From Desulfobacca acetoxidans (GTDB taxonomy: Bacteria > Desulfobacterota > Desulfobaccia > Desulfobaccales > 0-14-0-80-60-11), in contig DYLF01000011.1 in NCBI GenBank assembly GCA_020722205.1, forward strand, positions 1 to 45,301: DNA of 45,301 bases, read 5' to 3'. Below, in pieces: positions 36,369 through 44,481 of this stretch (position 1 is its first letter; every line of letters starts with the position of its first letter). The translations under genes were made by a program, and so were the position numbers. Below the pieces are notes generated by a model, which saw nothing but the letters and a program-made list of their open reading frames with translations, did no database searches and was not told the origin of the DNA.

Positions 36369-38916
36369 CCTCTCCTCCCCGGAACCCCTCGAGGCGGCGT
36401 TTCAGGCGCTCCGTGTCAACCTGAATCTTCTGACTCAGCTTGGCAAAACCTTCTTCCAGCGAAGCTTCCATGACCACCAACTCTCCCCGGCTGATGATCA
36501 GCCGCTTGAGTTGGGGGATTTGCAACTGCCCGGCGGCCTTGAGAAACACGGACTGGATATAGTAAACGCCGCCTTCGATGGGCACCACCAGCAGGCGGCC
36601 GCGCTCCACCTGAGAGCCCAATTGGTTCCAGAGGGAGAACTGCTGGGAGATCACCGTATCCTGATCAATGATGGCGTTGACCTGAGAAGGGCCATAGACC
36701 AGAGCGCCTTTGGGAAAGCTGTAGACCATGATCTTCCCATAATTGGGCGGGTCACAGCCCACCCCCACCAAGGCCCGCAAGTTGGCCCGGCCCTTGGGCA
36801 CCATGGGCGTCAGCAGGATAAATTCAGCTTTGCGGTAATCGAAGAAATTAAGGGTGAGGTAATACGAATCCATGCGGACGCGGGCCTCGCCCTGCTGAAT
36901 CTCCGGCCATTCCCACAGGTCCTCCTGCTTGTAGAAGATTTCCGGGTCGGTCTGATGATACCGGACATAGATGTTCATTTGGATGTCAAAGAGGTCCTTG
37001 GGGTAACGCAAGTGGTCCTGCAAGACCTGAGGCATCTGCTGCAGATCCTTGAAAAGGCCCGGATAAATGCGCTGCCAGGCCCGGATGATGGGGTCGGCGG
37101 GATCAGCCACATAATAGTCCACGCTGCCGTTATAGGCATCCACCACGATCTTGACTGCATTGCGGATATAATTGAAACCTTCCTCTGAGGGTTGGGCGCA
37201 GGGATAATAAGGCGAAGTGGTGTAGGCGTCCTGAAGCCAAAAAAGGCCCTGGGGGGTGACTACGATATAGGGATCCCGGTCCAGTTTGAGAGCGGGGGTG
37301 AGGTATTTTATGCGTTCCACGATATGGCGGCGGAACAGCAAGCGGCTTTGCGGGTTGGTCTTGGTGGTGAAAAAGATGTCCTTCTCCTTAAAATACATGG
37401 CAAAGATGAGCTTGCGGAAGAGGGAATTGACAGGAATGCCGCCTTTGCCCTGATAGTCTGTGAGGGTGTGCCCCTCGGCGGTGGGATAGCCCACTTCCCG
37501 GCTGTCATTAGGGGCAATGGCCGGCTCATAAGAACCCAGGCCGTAATAGATGGCCGGCTGCAAAAGCTCCAGGCCGTAATCCGAGCGAGGCGGCAAATCT
37601 TCCAGGAACCAGACCATGGGCTCATCACCGCCCTGGGCCGCGGGGGTCATCACGGCGCCGTAGCCGTGAGTGTACTTGAGGCGCTTGTTGACCCAGTTTT
37701 GAGCGGCAGCCGGCAGTTTCTGGAGGTTCAACTCCCGGGCGGCCAGGAACACCTGCTGACGGGAGCCGCCCAAGGAGTAGCGATCCACGTCCACCTTGGC
37801 AAAATCGTAATAAGGCCGCAACCCCTGGAGTTCTTTGTACACCGGCCCCAGCATGTCCTTATCCCACACCGGGATATTGCGCCAGAGGCCGGGAAACTCC
37901 AGGGCCTCTCCCCTCTCCTGACTGTGCGCTTTGCTCCGATACTCCCTGGTCTCCACCTGATTAAGGCCGTAGGCCGCCAGCGTGGCCTGAATGTTCCAGA
38001 TCAGGTAAGGGCGCTCCCGACTGATTTCATCCGGCTTGACCAAATATTTTTGCGTCAGCTCCGGCAGCGCCTGGGAATAGCGGGCGGCACCGGACAAGAT
38101 CAGAAGCAGGCCGAAGACCACCACCCCCCTGAGGTAGCGTCCGGTGAGGAGGTATCCGACCAGAGAAAATGTCAAGCCGGCCAGAAAGACCAGCATGAGC
38201 CAGATAATGGGCAGGATCACCCACCTCTCCACAAAGCCCGGCCCGAAAAACAGCGGGGTGTGGGCGGTGGTGAATAGCAGTAAATGGCGCTGATACAGCA
38301 AGTACTTGAACCCCACGGCCGCCAGGCCCACCAGAATGACGCTCAGATGAATCCTGGCGCCTCGGGGCAGAGAGAGCTCTTCTTTGGCCAGCAGGCGCTT
38401 CTCCAGCCAGTAGAGCAGGGCCAGGCCCAGAAACAGCAGGGTCAGGGCAATGGCCAGTTCCCGCACGAGCAACCGGTAGATGGGCAGTCTGAAGAAATAG
38501 TAGCTGATGTCCACCCCGAAGGCTGGGTCGGCCACGTTTGCCCGGCCTCCGAACAGAAAAAGGAGGGTGGTCTCCCACTCCCGATAAAGCGGATAGGCCA
38601 CCAACAACCCCAAGAACAGGGAAAAGGGCAGATAAACCCTGAGGGAACCCTGGCGAAACTGGCGCAAGAGACGCCGCCGGCGCTTTTTCTCTGGCTCGTC
38701 TGCGGTCTGCGGTGAGGAAGTGCTGCCCAAAAACCGGGAAGCCACCCAAAAGTTCAGAAAAAAGACCAAAAAGAAGCCCAAGGTAAAGACCGCAAAGACC
38801 ACATAGCGATAAACCAGGCGCTGCCAGAAGTACCACTCATAACCCAAAGAGCGGAACCACCAGAGGTCCACCAGGAAATCGACGCCCAACATTATATATA
38901 GGGACGTTGTTGACAT
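36331..38916 (-). CDS. UPF0182-family large membrane protein
   Basis: An 861-aa conserved membrane protein of unknown function (UPF0182/COG1615). The first 300 residues have about seven hydrophobic helices; the rest is a large, mostly extracytoplasmic domain with WNIQATLAAYGLNQVETREY, TYTHGYGAV-like KYTHGYGAVMTP and GKIMVYSFPKGALVYGPSQV, typical of the family. The N-terminal eight residues (MSTTSLYI) and the C-terminal tail (KREPGAVEREP) are encoded by repeated DNA, so the ancestral ends may differ. An alternative ATG is at 38892. Neither start has a good ribosome site. Confidence 0.9.
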   Translation of the reverse strand: MSTTSLYIMLGVDFLVDLWWFRSLGYEWYFWQRLVYRYVVFAVFTLGFFLVFFLNFWVASRFLGSTSSPQTADEPEKKRRRRLLRQFRQGSLRVYLPFSLFLGLLVAYPLYREWETTLLFLFGGRANVADPAFGVDISYYFFRLPIYRLLVRELAIALTLLFLGLALLYWLEKRLLAKEELSLPRGARIHLSVILVGLAAVGFKYLLYQRHLLLFTTAHTPLFFGPGFVERWVILPIIWLMLVFLAGLTFSLVGYLLTGRYLRGVVVFGLLLILSGAARYSQALPELTQKYLVKPDEISRERPYLIWNIQATLAAYGLNQVETREYRSKAHSQERGEALEFPGLWRNIPVWDKDMLGPVYKELQGLRPYYDFAKVDVDRYSLGGSRQQVFLAARELNLQKLPAAAQNWVNKRLKYTHGYGAVMTPAAQGGDEPMVWFLEDLPPRSDYGLELLQPAIYYGLGSYEPAIAPNDSREVGYPTAEGHTLTDYQGKGGIPVNSLFRKLIFAMYFKEKDIFFTTKTNPQSRLLFRRHIVERIKYLTPALKLDRDPYIVVTPQGLFWLQDAYTTSPYYPCAQPSEEGFNYIRNAVKIVVDAYNGSVDYYVADPADPIIRAWQRIYPGLFKDLQQMPQVLQDHLRYPKDLFDIQMNIYVRYHQTDPEIFYKQEDLWEWPEIQQGEARVRMDSYYLTLNFFDYRKAEFILLTPMVPKGRANLRALVGVGCDPPNYGKIMVYSFPKGALVYGPSQVNAIIDQDTVISQQFSLWNQLGSQVERGRLLVVPIEGGVYYIQSVFLKAAGQLQIPQLKRLIISRGELVVMEASLEEGFAKLSQKIQVDTERLKRRLEGFRGGEVKREPGAVEREP

Positions 38917-38960
38917 ATTGACATTCTGGCGGGAGAAAGTAAATATTTCAACAACGTCCC
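38901..38960. mobile_element. 60-bp inverted-repeat element at the gene junction (MITE- or REP-like)
   Basis: The arms GGGACGTTGTTGA (38901-38913) and TCAACAACGTCCC (38948-38960) are perfect 13-nt inverted repeats, and pairing continues inward for six more positions with one mismatch. The 22-nt loop has no gene. The right arm holds the stop codon of the DHOD-like gene; the left arm lies next to and inside the first codons of the UPF0182 gene. No transposase gene is nearby and no target duplication is obvious. It could instead be a regulatory hairpin. Confidence 0.6.
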
Positions 38961-39850
38961 CTCCTTACAATCGCCTCGGCCTCCCGGGGGTGGCGCAGGG
39001 CCAGGGTGCAGAGGCTGACGGCGTCGGCCCCCAAATCAAAGTAGCGGTGCACATCCTCGCGGCAGGTGACGCCGCCGCCCATGATGAGGGGGACTTTGAC
39101 ATAGGTGCGCAGCCCAGCGTTGTAAGCACAGGCCTGGCGGAAGGCCGGACCGCCGGAGACCCCACCGCCTCCCGCCTGCCATAGAGGGGAGCGCCTTCCC
39201 GGAAAGACCAGTTCATATGGAATGCTGTTCACGGCGTGGAGGGCCGACACCCCAAGCGCCTCCAACTCCTGGGCAAACTCATAGGGGTGCACCACACTCA
39301 GCTTGACCACCAGATAGAGGTTAGGGTAACACTCCCGGAGGCGTCGCGTCAAGGTCAATCCCTGGATAATGTTATCACGGATGGCCTCCTGGGAGTTGGG
39401 GCAGGAGAAGTTTAGTTCCAGGGCCGAGAAGGCGGGACCCAGGTTTTGGCGGTAGATTTCTATGGCCTGAAGAGTTTCCTTGGCGGCCGTTTCCAGGCCT
39501 TTGGCAAACTCCGGATAGAAATTGGGTATCACCCGCCAGCCCCGCCGCAGGGACTTGGCGATCTGGCGGGCCAGGGCTTCCACCCCGCGGTTGGTTAGGC
39601 CGTAAGCGTTGAGCATCCCCATCCGGGGCAGGCGCTGTATATATTTCCAGGTGAAGGGGTTGGCCGGACGGAAATTCCCGCCGCGGCGGAAGCGGGTGGC
39701 CGATTTGGTGAACACCGTGGTGCCGGTGGCCCTGACGGCCCGCAGGAACCTGAGATAATCGGGCCACAGGGTGTAGGGAAAGATGCCCCGCCCCGCCGGC
39801 CCCAAGGCCGTGGAGATAACAATCCTGGAAAGATGGTGGGCCTGTTTCAA
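38948..39850 (-). CDS. Dihydroorotate dehydrogenase-like flavoprotein
   Basis: FMN-dependent TIM-barrel protein of the PyrD family, 300 aa. The core is ELNFSCPNSQEAIRDN (the SCPN loop), the FMN-contact lysine in LVVKLSVVHPYEFA, and the C-terminal phosphate-binding region IMGGGVTCREDVHRYFDLGA. The N-terminal half is less conserved than in normal PyrD, so pyrimidine synthesis is possible but not sure. The start codon appears to be TTG at 39850 inside a repeat. The last residues (GRC and stop) are encoded by the inverted-repeat element, so the C-terminus may have been altered. Confidence 0.78.
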   Translation of the reverse strand: MKQAHHLSRIVISTALGPAGRGIFPYTLWPDYLRFLRAVRATGTTVFTKSATRFRRGGNFRPANPFTWKYIQRLPRMGMLNAYGLTNRGVEALARQIAKSLRRGWRVIPNFYPEFAKGLETAAKETLQAIEIYRQNLGPAFSALELNFSCPNSQEAIRDNIIQGLTLTRRLRECYPNLYLVVKLSVVHPYEFAQELEALGVSALHAVNSIPYELVFPGRRSPLWQAGGGGVSGGPAFRQACAYNAGLRTYVKVPLIMGGGVTCREDVHRYFDLGADAVSLCTLALRHPREAEAIVRRGRC

Positions 39851-39864
39851 AGTTTCAAGTTTCC
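39844..39864. repeat. Short tandem repeat at the start of the DHOD-like gene
   Basis: GTTTCAA-A-GTTTCAA-GTTTCCA: units separated by 8 and then 7 nt. The TTG start codon (39848-39850, read on the minus strand) falls within it. Confidence 0.5.
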
Positions 39865-39932
39865 AATCTCTGGGTCCAGATCATGATTTAAAGGTCCCTG
39901 ATCATATATCCTGAGATCCGAACCTCATACCG

Positions 39933-40670
39933 CTAACCCCAAACCTGCAACCACTTCTCCGCCCGAGCCGCGTCCGCCGGGGTATCCACTTCGAGAGTGT
40001 CTTCTTCGGTTTCCACCAGGTGGATGGGGAAGCCGTATTCCAAGGCCCGCAGCTGCTCCAGTTTCTCCGCCGTTTCCCATCGTCCGGGGGGCAGGGTGAC
40101 GAATTTTTGCAGGAAGCCCAGCCGATATACATAGAGGCCGATGTGCTTGAAGAAGAAGGGCCGGCCGCCGTCCCGCCAGTAAGGCAGGAGACTGCGGGAA
40201 AAGTACAGGGCCCTCCCCTCTTGGTCAAAGACCACCTTGACCACGTTGGGGTCAGCGGCGGATTCCAGGTCCAAAAGGCGGCGCACCGGGGTGGCCATGA
40301 CAGCCCCCTCCTGCTCTTTCAGGAGCGTGATCAGGCGGTTGACCAGCTCCGGGGGAAAAACCACCTGATCCCCCTGAAGGTTGACGATGATATCCTCCTC
40401 CTGCAGGCCCAGAAGCTCAGCCGCCTCCGCCAGCCGGTCGCTGCCGCTCAGATGATCCCCCCGGGTCATCACCGCCCGCCCCCCGAACCCTTCCACGCAC
40501 TGGAGGATGCGCCGATCATCGGTGGCCACCCACAAGCCATCCACCCCGGCCACCTGTTGGGCCCGGTGGTAAACCCAGGCAATCAGCGGCCGACCGGCAA
40601 TAAGCGCCAAGGGCTTGCCCGGAAAGCGGCTGGACCCATAACGGGCCGGGATGAGAATCACTACTCGCAC
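39933..40670 (-). CDS. kdsB: KdsB, 3-deoxy-manno-octulosonate cytidylyltransferase
   Basis: Activates Kdo to CMP-Kdo for lipopolysaccharide core synthesis, so the cell has a Gram-negative outer membrane. The protein is 245 aa, the normal length. VILIPARYGSSRFPGKPLA is the nucleotide-binding start; ATDDRRIL, NLQGDQVVFPPELV and FFKHIGLYVYR are conserved. The C-terminal part (ETEEDTLEVDTPADAARAEKWL) is complete. The start is GTG at 40670 with repeat sequence upstream. It lies 82 nt upstream of the DHOD-like gene. Confidence 0.95.
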   Translation of the reverse strand: MRVVILIPARYGSSRFPGKPLALIAGRPLIAWVYHRAQQVAGVDGLWVATDDRRILQCVEGFGGRAVMTRGDHLSGSDRLAEAAELLGLQEEDIIVNLQGDQVVFPPELVNRLITLLKEQEGAVMATPVRRLLDLESAADPNVVKVVFDQEGRALYFSRSLLPYWRDGGRPFFFKHIGLYVYRLGFLQKFVTLPPGRWETAEKLEQLRALEYGFPIHLVETEEDTLEVDTPADAARAEKWLQVWG

Positions 40671-40672
40671 CG

Positions 40673-40693
40673 GTTTCAGCTTTCAGCTTGCAG
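40673..40693. repeat. Degenerate 7-nt tandem repeat upstream of kdsB
   Basis: Three units in register: GTTTCAG, CTTTCAG, CTTGCAG. It ends 2 nt before the GTG start codon on the minus strand. Confidence 0.6.
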
Positions 40694-40934
40694 TTCTGCC
40701 AACCAATATTGAACCCTTAGTCATTGTTGCATATTATACTCGATTCTTAAGCGCTGGTGACCTGCCCACCCACTGGGAAGTGCAATTTTCTTGTCTTTGT
40801 CGTTAAAAAATCACTATCGGAGGCGGCAGCACCACCGAAAAAAAATCTTTGCCGATGGACATCCCATTTTCCTCCCTTGGCCACCCCTCTTGATTCCTGC
40901 CATTGCCCAAAATTCAATTTCTTTCGCCCTTCTC

Positions 40935-40962
40935 TTGACACCATCTCATATGTGGTTAAAAT
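40935..40962 (+). promoter_or_regulatory. Sigma70-like promoter of clpB
   Basis: TTGACA (40935-40940), a 16-nt spacer, then TAAAAT (40957-40962). The ribosome site GGAGG (40997-41001) and ATG (41012) follow. No sigma32-like box is clear, so how heat stress reaches this gene is open. Confidence 0.65.
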
Positions 40963-41011
40963 TTAAATGATTACCAAGCGTTAGACAAATATTGGCGGAG
41001 GCTTCTTAGAT

Positions 41012-43597
41012 ATGCAAGCGGATAAATTCACTTATAAGGCTCAGGAGGCTCTGCAGGGCGCCCATGAACTGGCCCGGCGTTTGAGCCACCCCCAGATTGA
41101 ACCGGCGCACCTGCTGCGCGTTCTGGTGGCCCAGGAGGAAGGCCTGGTCCGCCCTCTCCTGAAAAAGCTGGAAGTTGACCCTCAATCCCTGATGAAGGGG
41201 GTGGAGGACCTGCTCACCCGGCTGCCCCGGGTGGGAGGAGATGTTCAGGTCTATGTGTCGCCCGCCCTGCACCGGGTCCTGGACCAGTCCTTTAAGCAGG
41301 CTACCCAGATGCGGGACGAGTTTGTGTCCACCGAGCATCTGTTTTTGGCCCTGGCCGCGGACCAGGACTCGGACACCGGCCGCCTGCTGGCCAAGTCCGG
41401 CCTGACCCCGGAGGCCATTCTGAAGGTGTTGGCGGAGCTCCGGGGGGCCACCCGCATTACTGACCAGGCCCCGGAAGAAAAATTCCAGCCCTTGGAGAAG
41501 TATGCCCGAGACCTCACCGCCATGGCCCGGGCCGGGAAGCTTGATCCGGTCATCGGCCGGGACAGCGAAATCCGCCGCATCATTCAGGTGCTGTCCCGGC
41601 GCACCAAGAACAATCCGGTGCTCATCGGCGAGGCCGGAGTGGGCAAAACCGCCATCGTGGAAGGGCTGGCCCAACGCATCGTCAACGGCGACGTCCCCGA
41701 AACCCTCAAAGACAAGCGCCTGGTGGCCCTGGATCTGGGGGCTTTGATCGCCGGCACCAAGTACCGCGGTGAATTTGAAGACCGTCTCAAGGCCGTGCTC
41801 AAGGAGGTCAGCGAATCCGACGGCCAGATCATCATGTTTATTGACGAGCTGCACACCCTGGTGGGGGCCGGGGCCGCCGAAGGGGCGGTGGACGCCTCCA
41901 ACATGCTCAAGCCGGCCTTGGCCCGGGGCGAACTCCATTGCGTCGGGGCCACCACCTTAAGCGAATACCGCAAATATATCGAAAAAGACGCCGCCTTGGA
42001 GCGGCGCTTCCAACCCATCTTCGTGGGCGAACCCTCGGTGGAGGACACCATCGCCATCCTGCGGGGCCTGAAGGAACGTTATGAGGTGCACCACGGGGTG
42101 CGCATCAAGGACAGCGCCATCGTGGCCGCCGCCACCTTAAGCCACCGCTACATCACCGACCGGCACCTGCCGGACAAGGCGGTGGACCTAATAGACGAAG
42201 CGGCCAGCAAGCTGCGGATGGAAATCGACAGCCGCCCGGCCGAAATCGACGAAGTGGAGCGCAGGGTCATCCAGGAAGAGATCGAGCGTGAGGCCTTAAA
42301 GCGGGAGGAAGACCCGGCTGCCAGGGAGCGTTTGGCCAAGATTGAGAAAAACCTCGCTGCTCTGAAAGAACAGAGCGCGGCGCTGAAAGCCCGCTGGAGC
42401 AAGGAAAAGGAGATCATCAGCCGCCTCAGGGCCATCAAGGAGGCCATGGAGAAGGCCAAAATCGAAGAGGCCCAGGCGGAACGCCAGGGAGAGCTGGCCA
42501 AGGCCGCGGAGCTGCGCTACGGCACCCTGCTGAACCTGCAAAAAGAATTGGCGGCGGAAAACCAGAAACTGGCCGACCTCCAGCAAGAGGGCGCCATGCT
42601 CAAGGAAGAGGTGGAGGCCGAAGACATCGCGGAAGTGGTCTGCAAGTGGACCGGCATCCCGGTGAGCCGCCTGTTGGAGGGTGAAAAACAAAAGCTTCTG
42701 CACATGGAGGAGCGCCTGGGGCAAAGGGTCATCGGCCAGGAAGAGGCGGTGCAGGCGGTGTCTAATGCGGTGCGCCGGGCCCGCTCGGGTCTGCAGGACC
42801 CCAACCGGCCTCTGGGCTCCTTTATATTTTTGGGGCCCACCGGCGTGGGCAAGACCGAGTTGGCCCGGGCCCTGGCGGAATTTCTCTTCGACTCCGAGCA
42901 GGCCATGGTGCGCCTGGACATGAGCGAATATATGGAGAAGCACACAGTCTCCCGTCTTTTAGGCGCTCCCCCTGGCTATGTGGGCTATGAGGAAGGCGGC
43001 CAGCTCACCGAAGCCGTGCGCCGCCGCCCCTACTCCGTGGTGCTCTTTGATGAAATCGAAAAGGCCCACCCGGAAGTCTTCAACGCCCTGTTGCAGATTC
43101 TGGACGACGGCCGTTTGACGGACGGCCACGGCCGCACCGTGGACTTCAAGAACACCATTGTCATCATGACCTCCAACCTCGGCAGCCAGTACATCGCCGA
43201 AGCCATGGGCGAAGAGCAGATGAGGGAACGGGTGATGGAGGCCCTCAGGTTGCACTTCAAGCCGGAGTTCCTGAACCGGGTGGATGACATCCTGATTTTC
43301 CACCGCCTGACCATGGAGCAGTTGCGCCGCATTGTGGACCTCCAGGCCGACAGGCTGCGGAAGCTTTTGGCCGACAGACAGATCTCCTTGGAGTTCACCG
43401 AGCGGGCCCGGGACTTCCTGGCGGAGGCGGGCTACGACCCGGTTTATGGTGCCAGGCCGCTGCGCCGCGCCTTACAGCGCCACGTCCAGGACAAGCTGGC
43501 CCCCATGATCCTGGCCGGTCAGTTCAAAGACGGCGACACCATTGTGGTGGACGCCGACAGCGGCGGTCTGACCTTTAATAGCAAAGACAGGGAATAA
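41012..43597 (+). CDS. clpB: ClpB, protein disaggregase
   Basis: Hexameric AAA+ chaperone that rescues aggregated proteins with DnaK, 861 aa, full length. Domains: double Clp_N repeat (1-145), NBD1 with Walker [16 protein letters not shown] (about 206) and [11 protein letters not shown], long coiled-coil middle domain (about 400-535, rich in Glu/Lys/Ala), NBD2 with Walker [20 protein letters not shown] (about 608) and [20 protein letters not shown], and the C-terminal domain with [14 protein letters not shown]. Nothing is missing. It appears to be monocistronic. Confidence 0.97.
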   Translation: MQADKFTYKAQEALQGAHELARRLSHPQIEPAHLLRVLVAQEEGLVRPLLKKLEVDPQSLMKGVEDLLTRLPRVGGDVQVYVSPALHRVLDQSFKQATQMRDEFVSTEHLFLALAADQDSDTGRLLAKSGLTPEAILKVLAELRGATRITDQAPEEKFQPLEKYARDLTAMARAGKLDPVIGRDSEIRRIIQVLSRRTKNNPVLIGEAGVGKTAIVEGLAQRIVNGDVPETLKDKRLVALDLGALIAGTKYRGEFEDRLKAVLKEVSESDGQIIMFIDELHTLVGAGAAEGAVDASNMLKPALARGELHCVGATTLSEYRKYIEKDAALERRFQPIFVGEPSVEDTIAILRGLKERYEVHHGVRIKDSAIVAAATLSHRYITDRHLPDKAVDLIDEAASKLRMEIDSRPAEIDEVERRVIQEEIEREALKREEDPAARERLAKIEKNLAALKEQSAALKARWSKEKEIISRLRAIKEAMEKAKIEEAQAERQGELAKAAELRYGTLLNLQKELAAENQKLADLQQEGAMLKEEVEAEDIAEVVCKWTGIPVSRLLEGEKQKLLHMEERLGQRVIGQEEAVQAVSNAVRRARSGLQDPNRPLGSFIFLGPTGVGKTELARALAEFLFDSEQAMVRLDMSEYMEKHTVSRLLGAPPGYVGYEEGGQLTEAVRRRPYSVVLFDEIEKAHPEVFNALLQILDDGRLTDGHGRTVDFKNTIVIMTSNLGSQYIAEAMGEEQMRERVMEALRLHFKPEFLNRVDDILIFHRLTMEQLRRIVDLQADRLRKLLADRQISLEFTERARDFLAEAGYDPVYGARPLRRALQRHVQDKLAPMILAGQFKDGDTIVVDADSGGLTFNSKDRE

Positions 43598-43625
43598 GGA
43601 GCCGGGGCTGGGGGTTGGAAGGCAA

Positions 43626-43652
43626 GGGGAGAGGGATGAAAGGGAGAAGGGG
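43626..43652 (+). other. Canonical G-quadruplex motif after clpB
   Basis: Runs of 4, 3, 3 and 4 G separated by AGA, ATGAAA and AGAA meet the G3+N1-7 rule on the plus strand. It starts 29 nt after the clpB stop codon within a purine-rich stretch (43597-43652) and would be in the clpB mRNA 3' end. Confidence 0.6.
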
Positions 43653-43704
43653 TTCTTTCTTGTGAGCTAATGTTTTTATATTAACATTGGGTTGTGGGGA
43701 GGTA

Positions 43705-43727
43705 GGGGCGGGATTAAGACCCGCCCC
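43705..43727. repeat. GC-rich palindrome after clpB
   Basis: GGGGCGGG-attaaga-CCCGCCCC, a perfect 8-bp stem with a 7-nt loop, between clpB and the PEP-CTERM remnant. There is no strong T-tract, but it could help terminate either convergent transcript. Such elements are often dispersed repeats. Confidence 0.6.
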
Positions 43728-43769
43728 GACAGTGGGTTTATATTAGACAGAGTGGAGGGGATTATTCTT

Positions 43770-44300
43770 TTACCTCTGCCGGCTCAGTCCCAGCAGCCCC
43801 AACAGGCCGGAGCCCAACATCAGGATAGTTCCTGGTAAGGGGATAACAGTGACCTGCACATTGTCCAGCCCCCAGCCCTCATCATTCCAACCCTGCCAAC
43901 CCTGGAGGTGATCCCCCTGGAAGTTGATGACCAGCAGGCCGCCGGCATGGGGGTAGTTCTTGGTGATGTGGTAAACGGAATCGCCCCAATAGCCTGTCCC
44001 ATAGCCCAGGGTGTCGTTCTCCACCGCCCCGGTACGGGGAGAATTGGAGGTATAATAGTCGCCGGGGTAAGACTGGCTGCCGCCGAAACCATTGCTGAAG
44101 GTGGTATGCATCAGGGTCTGGCTGCCGGCGGACAAGTTCCAGTAATCAGGCCCATAATCGGTTCCGTTGCCATCCCAGGAGCGCAGGATAAAGAGATCGA
44201 ACTCCACGCTCACCGGCGCCCCGGCCCCAAAGCTGGGCAGCGTCAGGGTGGCAGTATCATTGGCGAAAACGCCCAGAAACTTGCGCCCTCCCGTAGGCCA
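43770..44300 (-). pseudogene. 5'-truncated PEP-CTERM-type exported protein
   Basis: The C-terminus PLPGTILMLGSGLLGLLGLSRQR has the form of a PEP-CTERM/VPLPA-type sorting signal (short Pro motif, hydrophobic helix, basic end). The reading frame is open back to 44300 and reads, above any usable start, GRKFLGVFANDTATLTLPSF, which is normal interior sequence for such proteins and not a signal peptide. A TAA at 44303-44301 stops it. The first start is GTG at 44213, which leaves a 147-aa piece without export signal. I therefore call it a remnant. The parent protein would have been a surface or matrix protein. Confidence 0.7.
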
Positions 44301-44481
44301 TTATGCTCAACACCCAATATTATTATAAAAAAACATCTTTAATTAGAATTTCTGGCAGTATTTCTTCCCCTTTTGCCCCCTTCTTGTTTCAAAATATGAA
44401 CCTATTTTTCTGGCAAAAGGAAATTTTATGGTCAACATCGGGGAGCATTTTCTCTAAACATAATAATTAGAAAGGGTTATC

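Larger units (their letters stand above)
40671..41011. other. Divergent intergenic region between kdsB and clpB
   Basis: 341 nt. It contains a period-7 repeat next to kdsB and the clpB promoter at 40935-40962. I saw no CIRCE inverted repeat. Short frames in this span have no start context and are rejected. Confidence 0.6.

Noticed and set aside
36220-38277. Two long plus-strand open frames opposite the UPF0182 gene (322 and 361 codons)
   Set aside because: They are antisense shadows of a recognisable conserved protein in GC-rich DNA. They are rich in His, Gln and Gly, with no domain and no ribosome site.
40747-40966. Small frames of 65-69 codons on both strands in the kdsB-clpB gap
   Set aside because: No start context; the region holds the clpB promoter and the composition is non-coding.
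41006-41938. 310-codon minus-strand frame opposite the clpB start
   Set aside because: Antisense shadow of a highly conserved gene; no family features.
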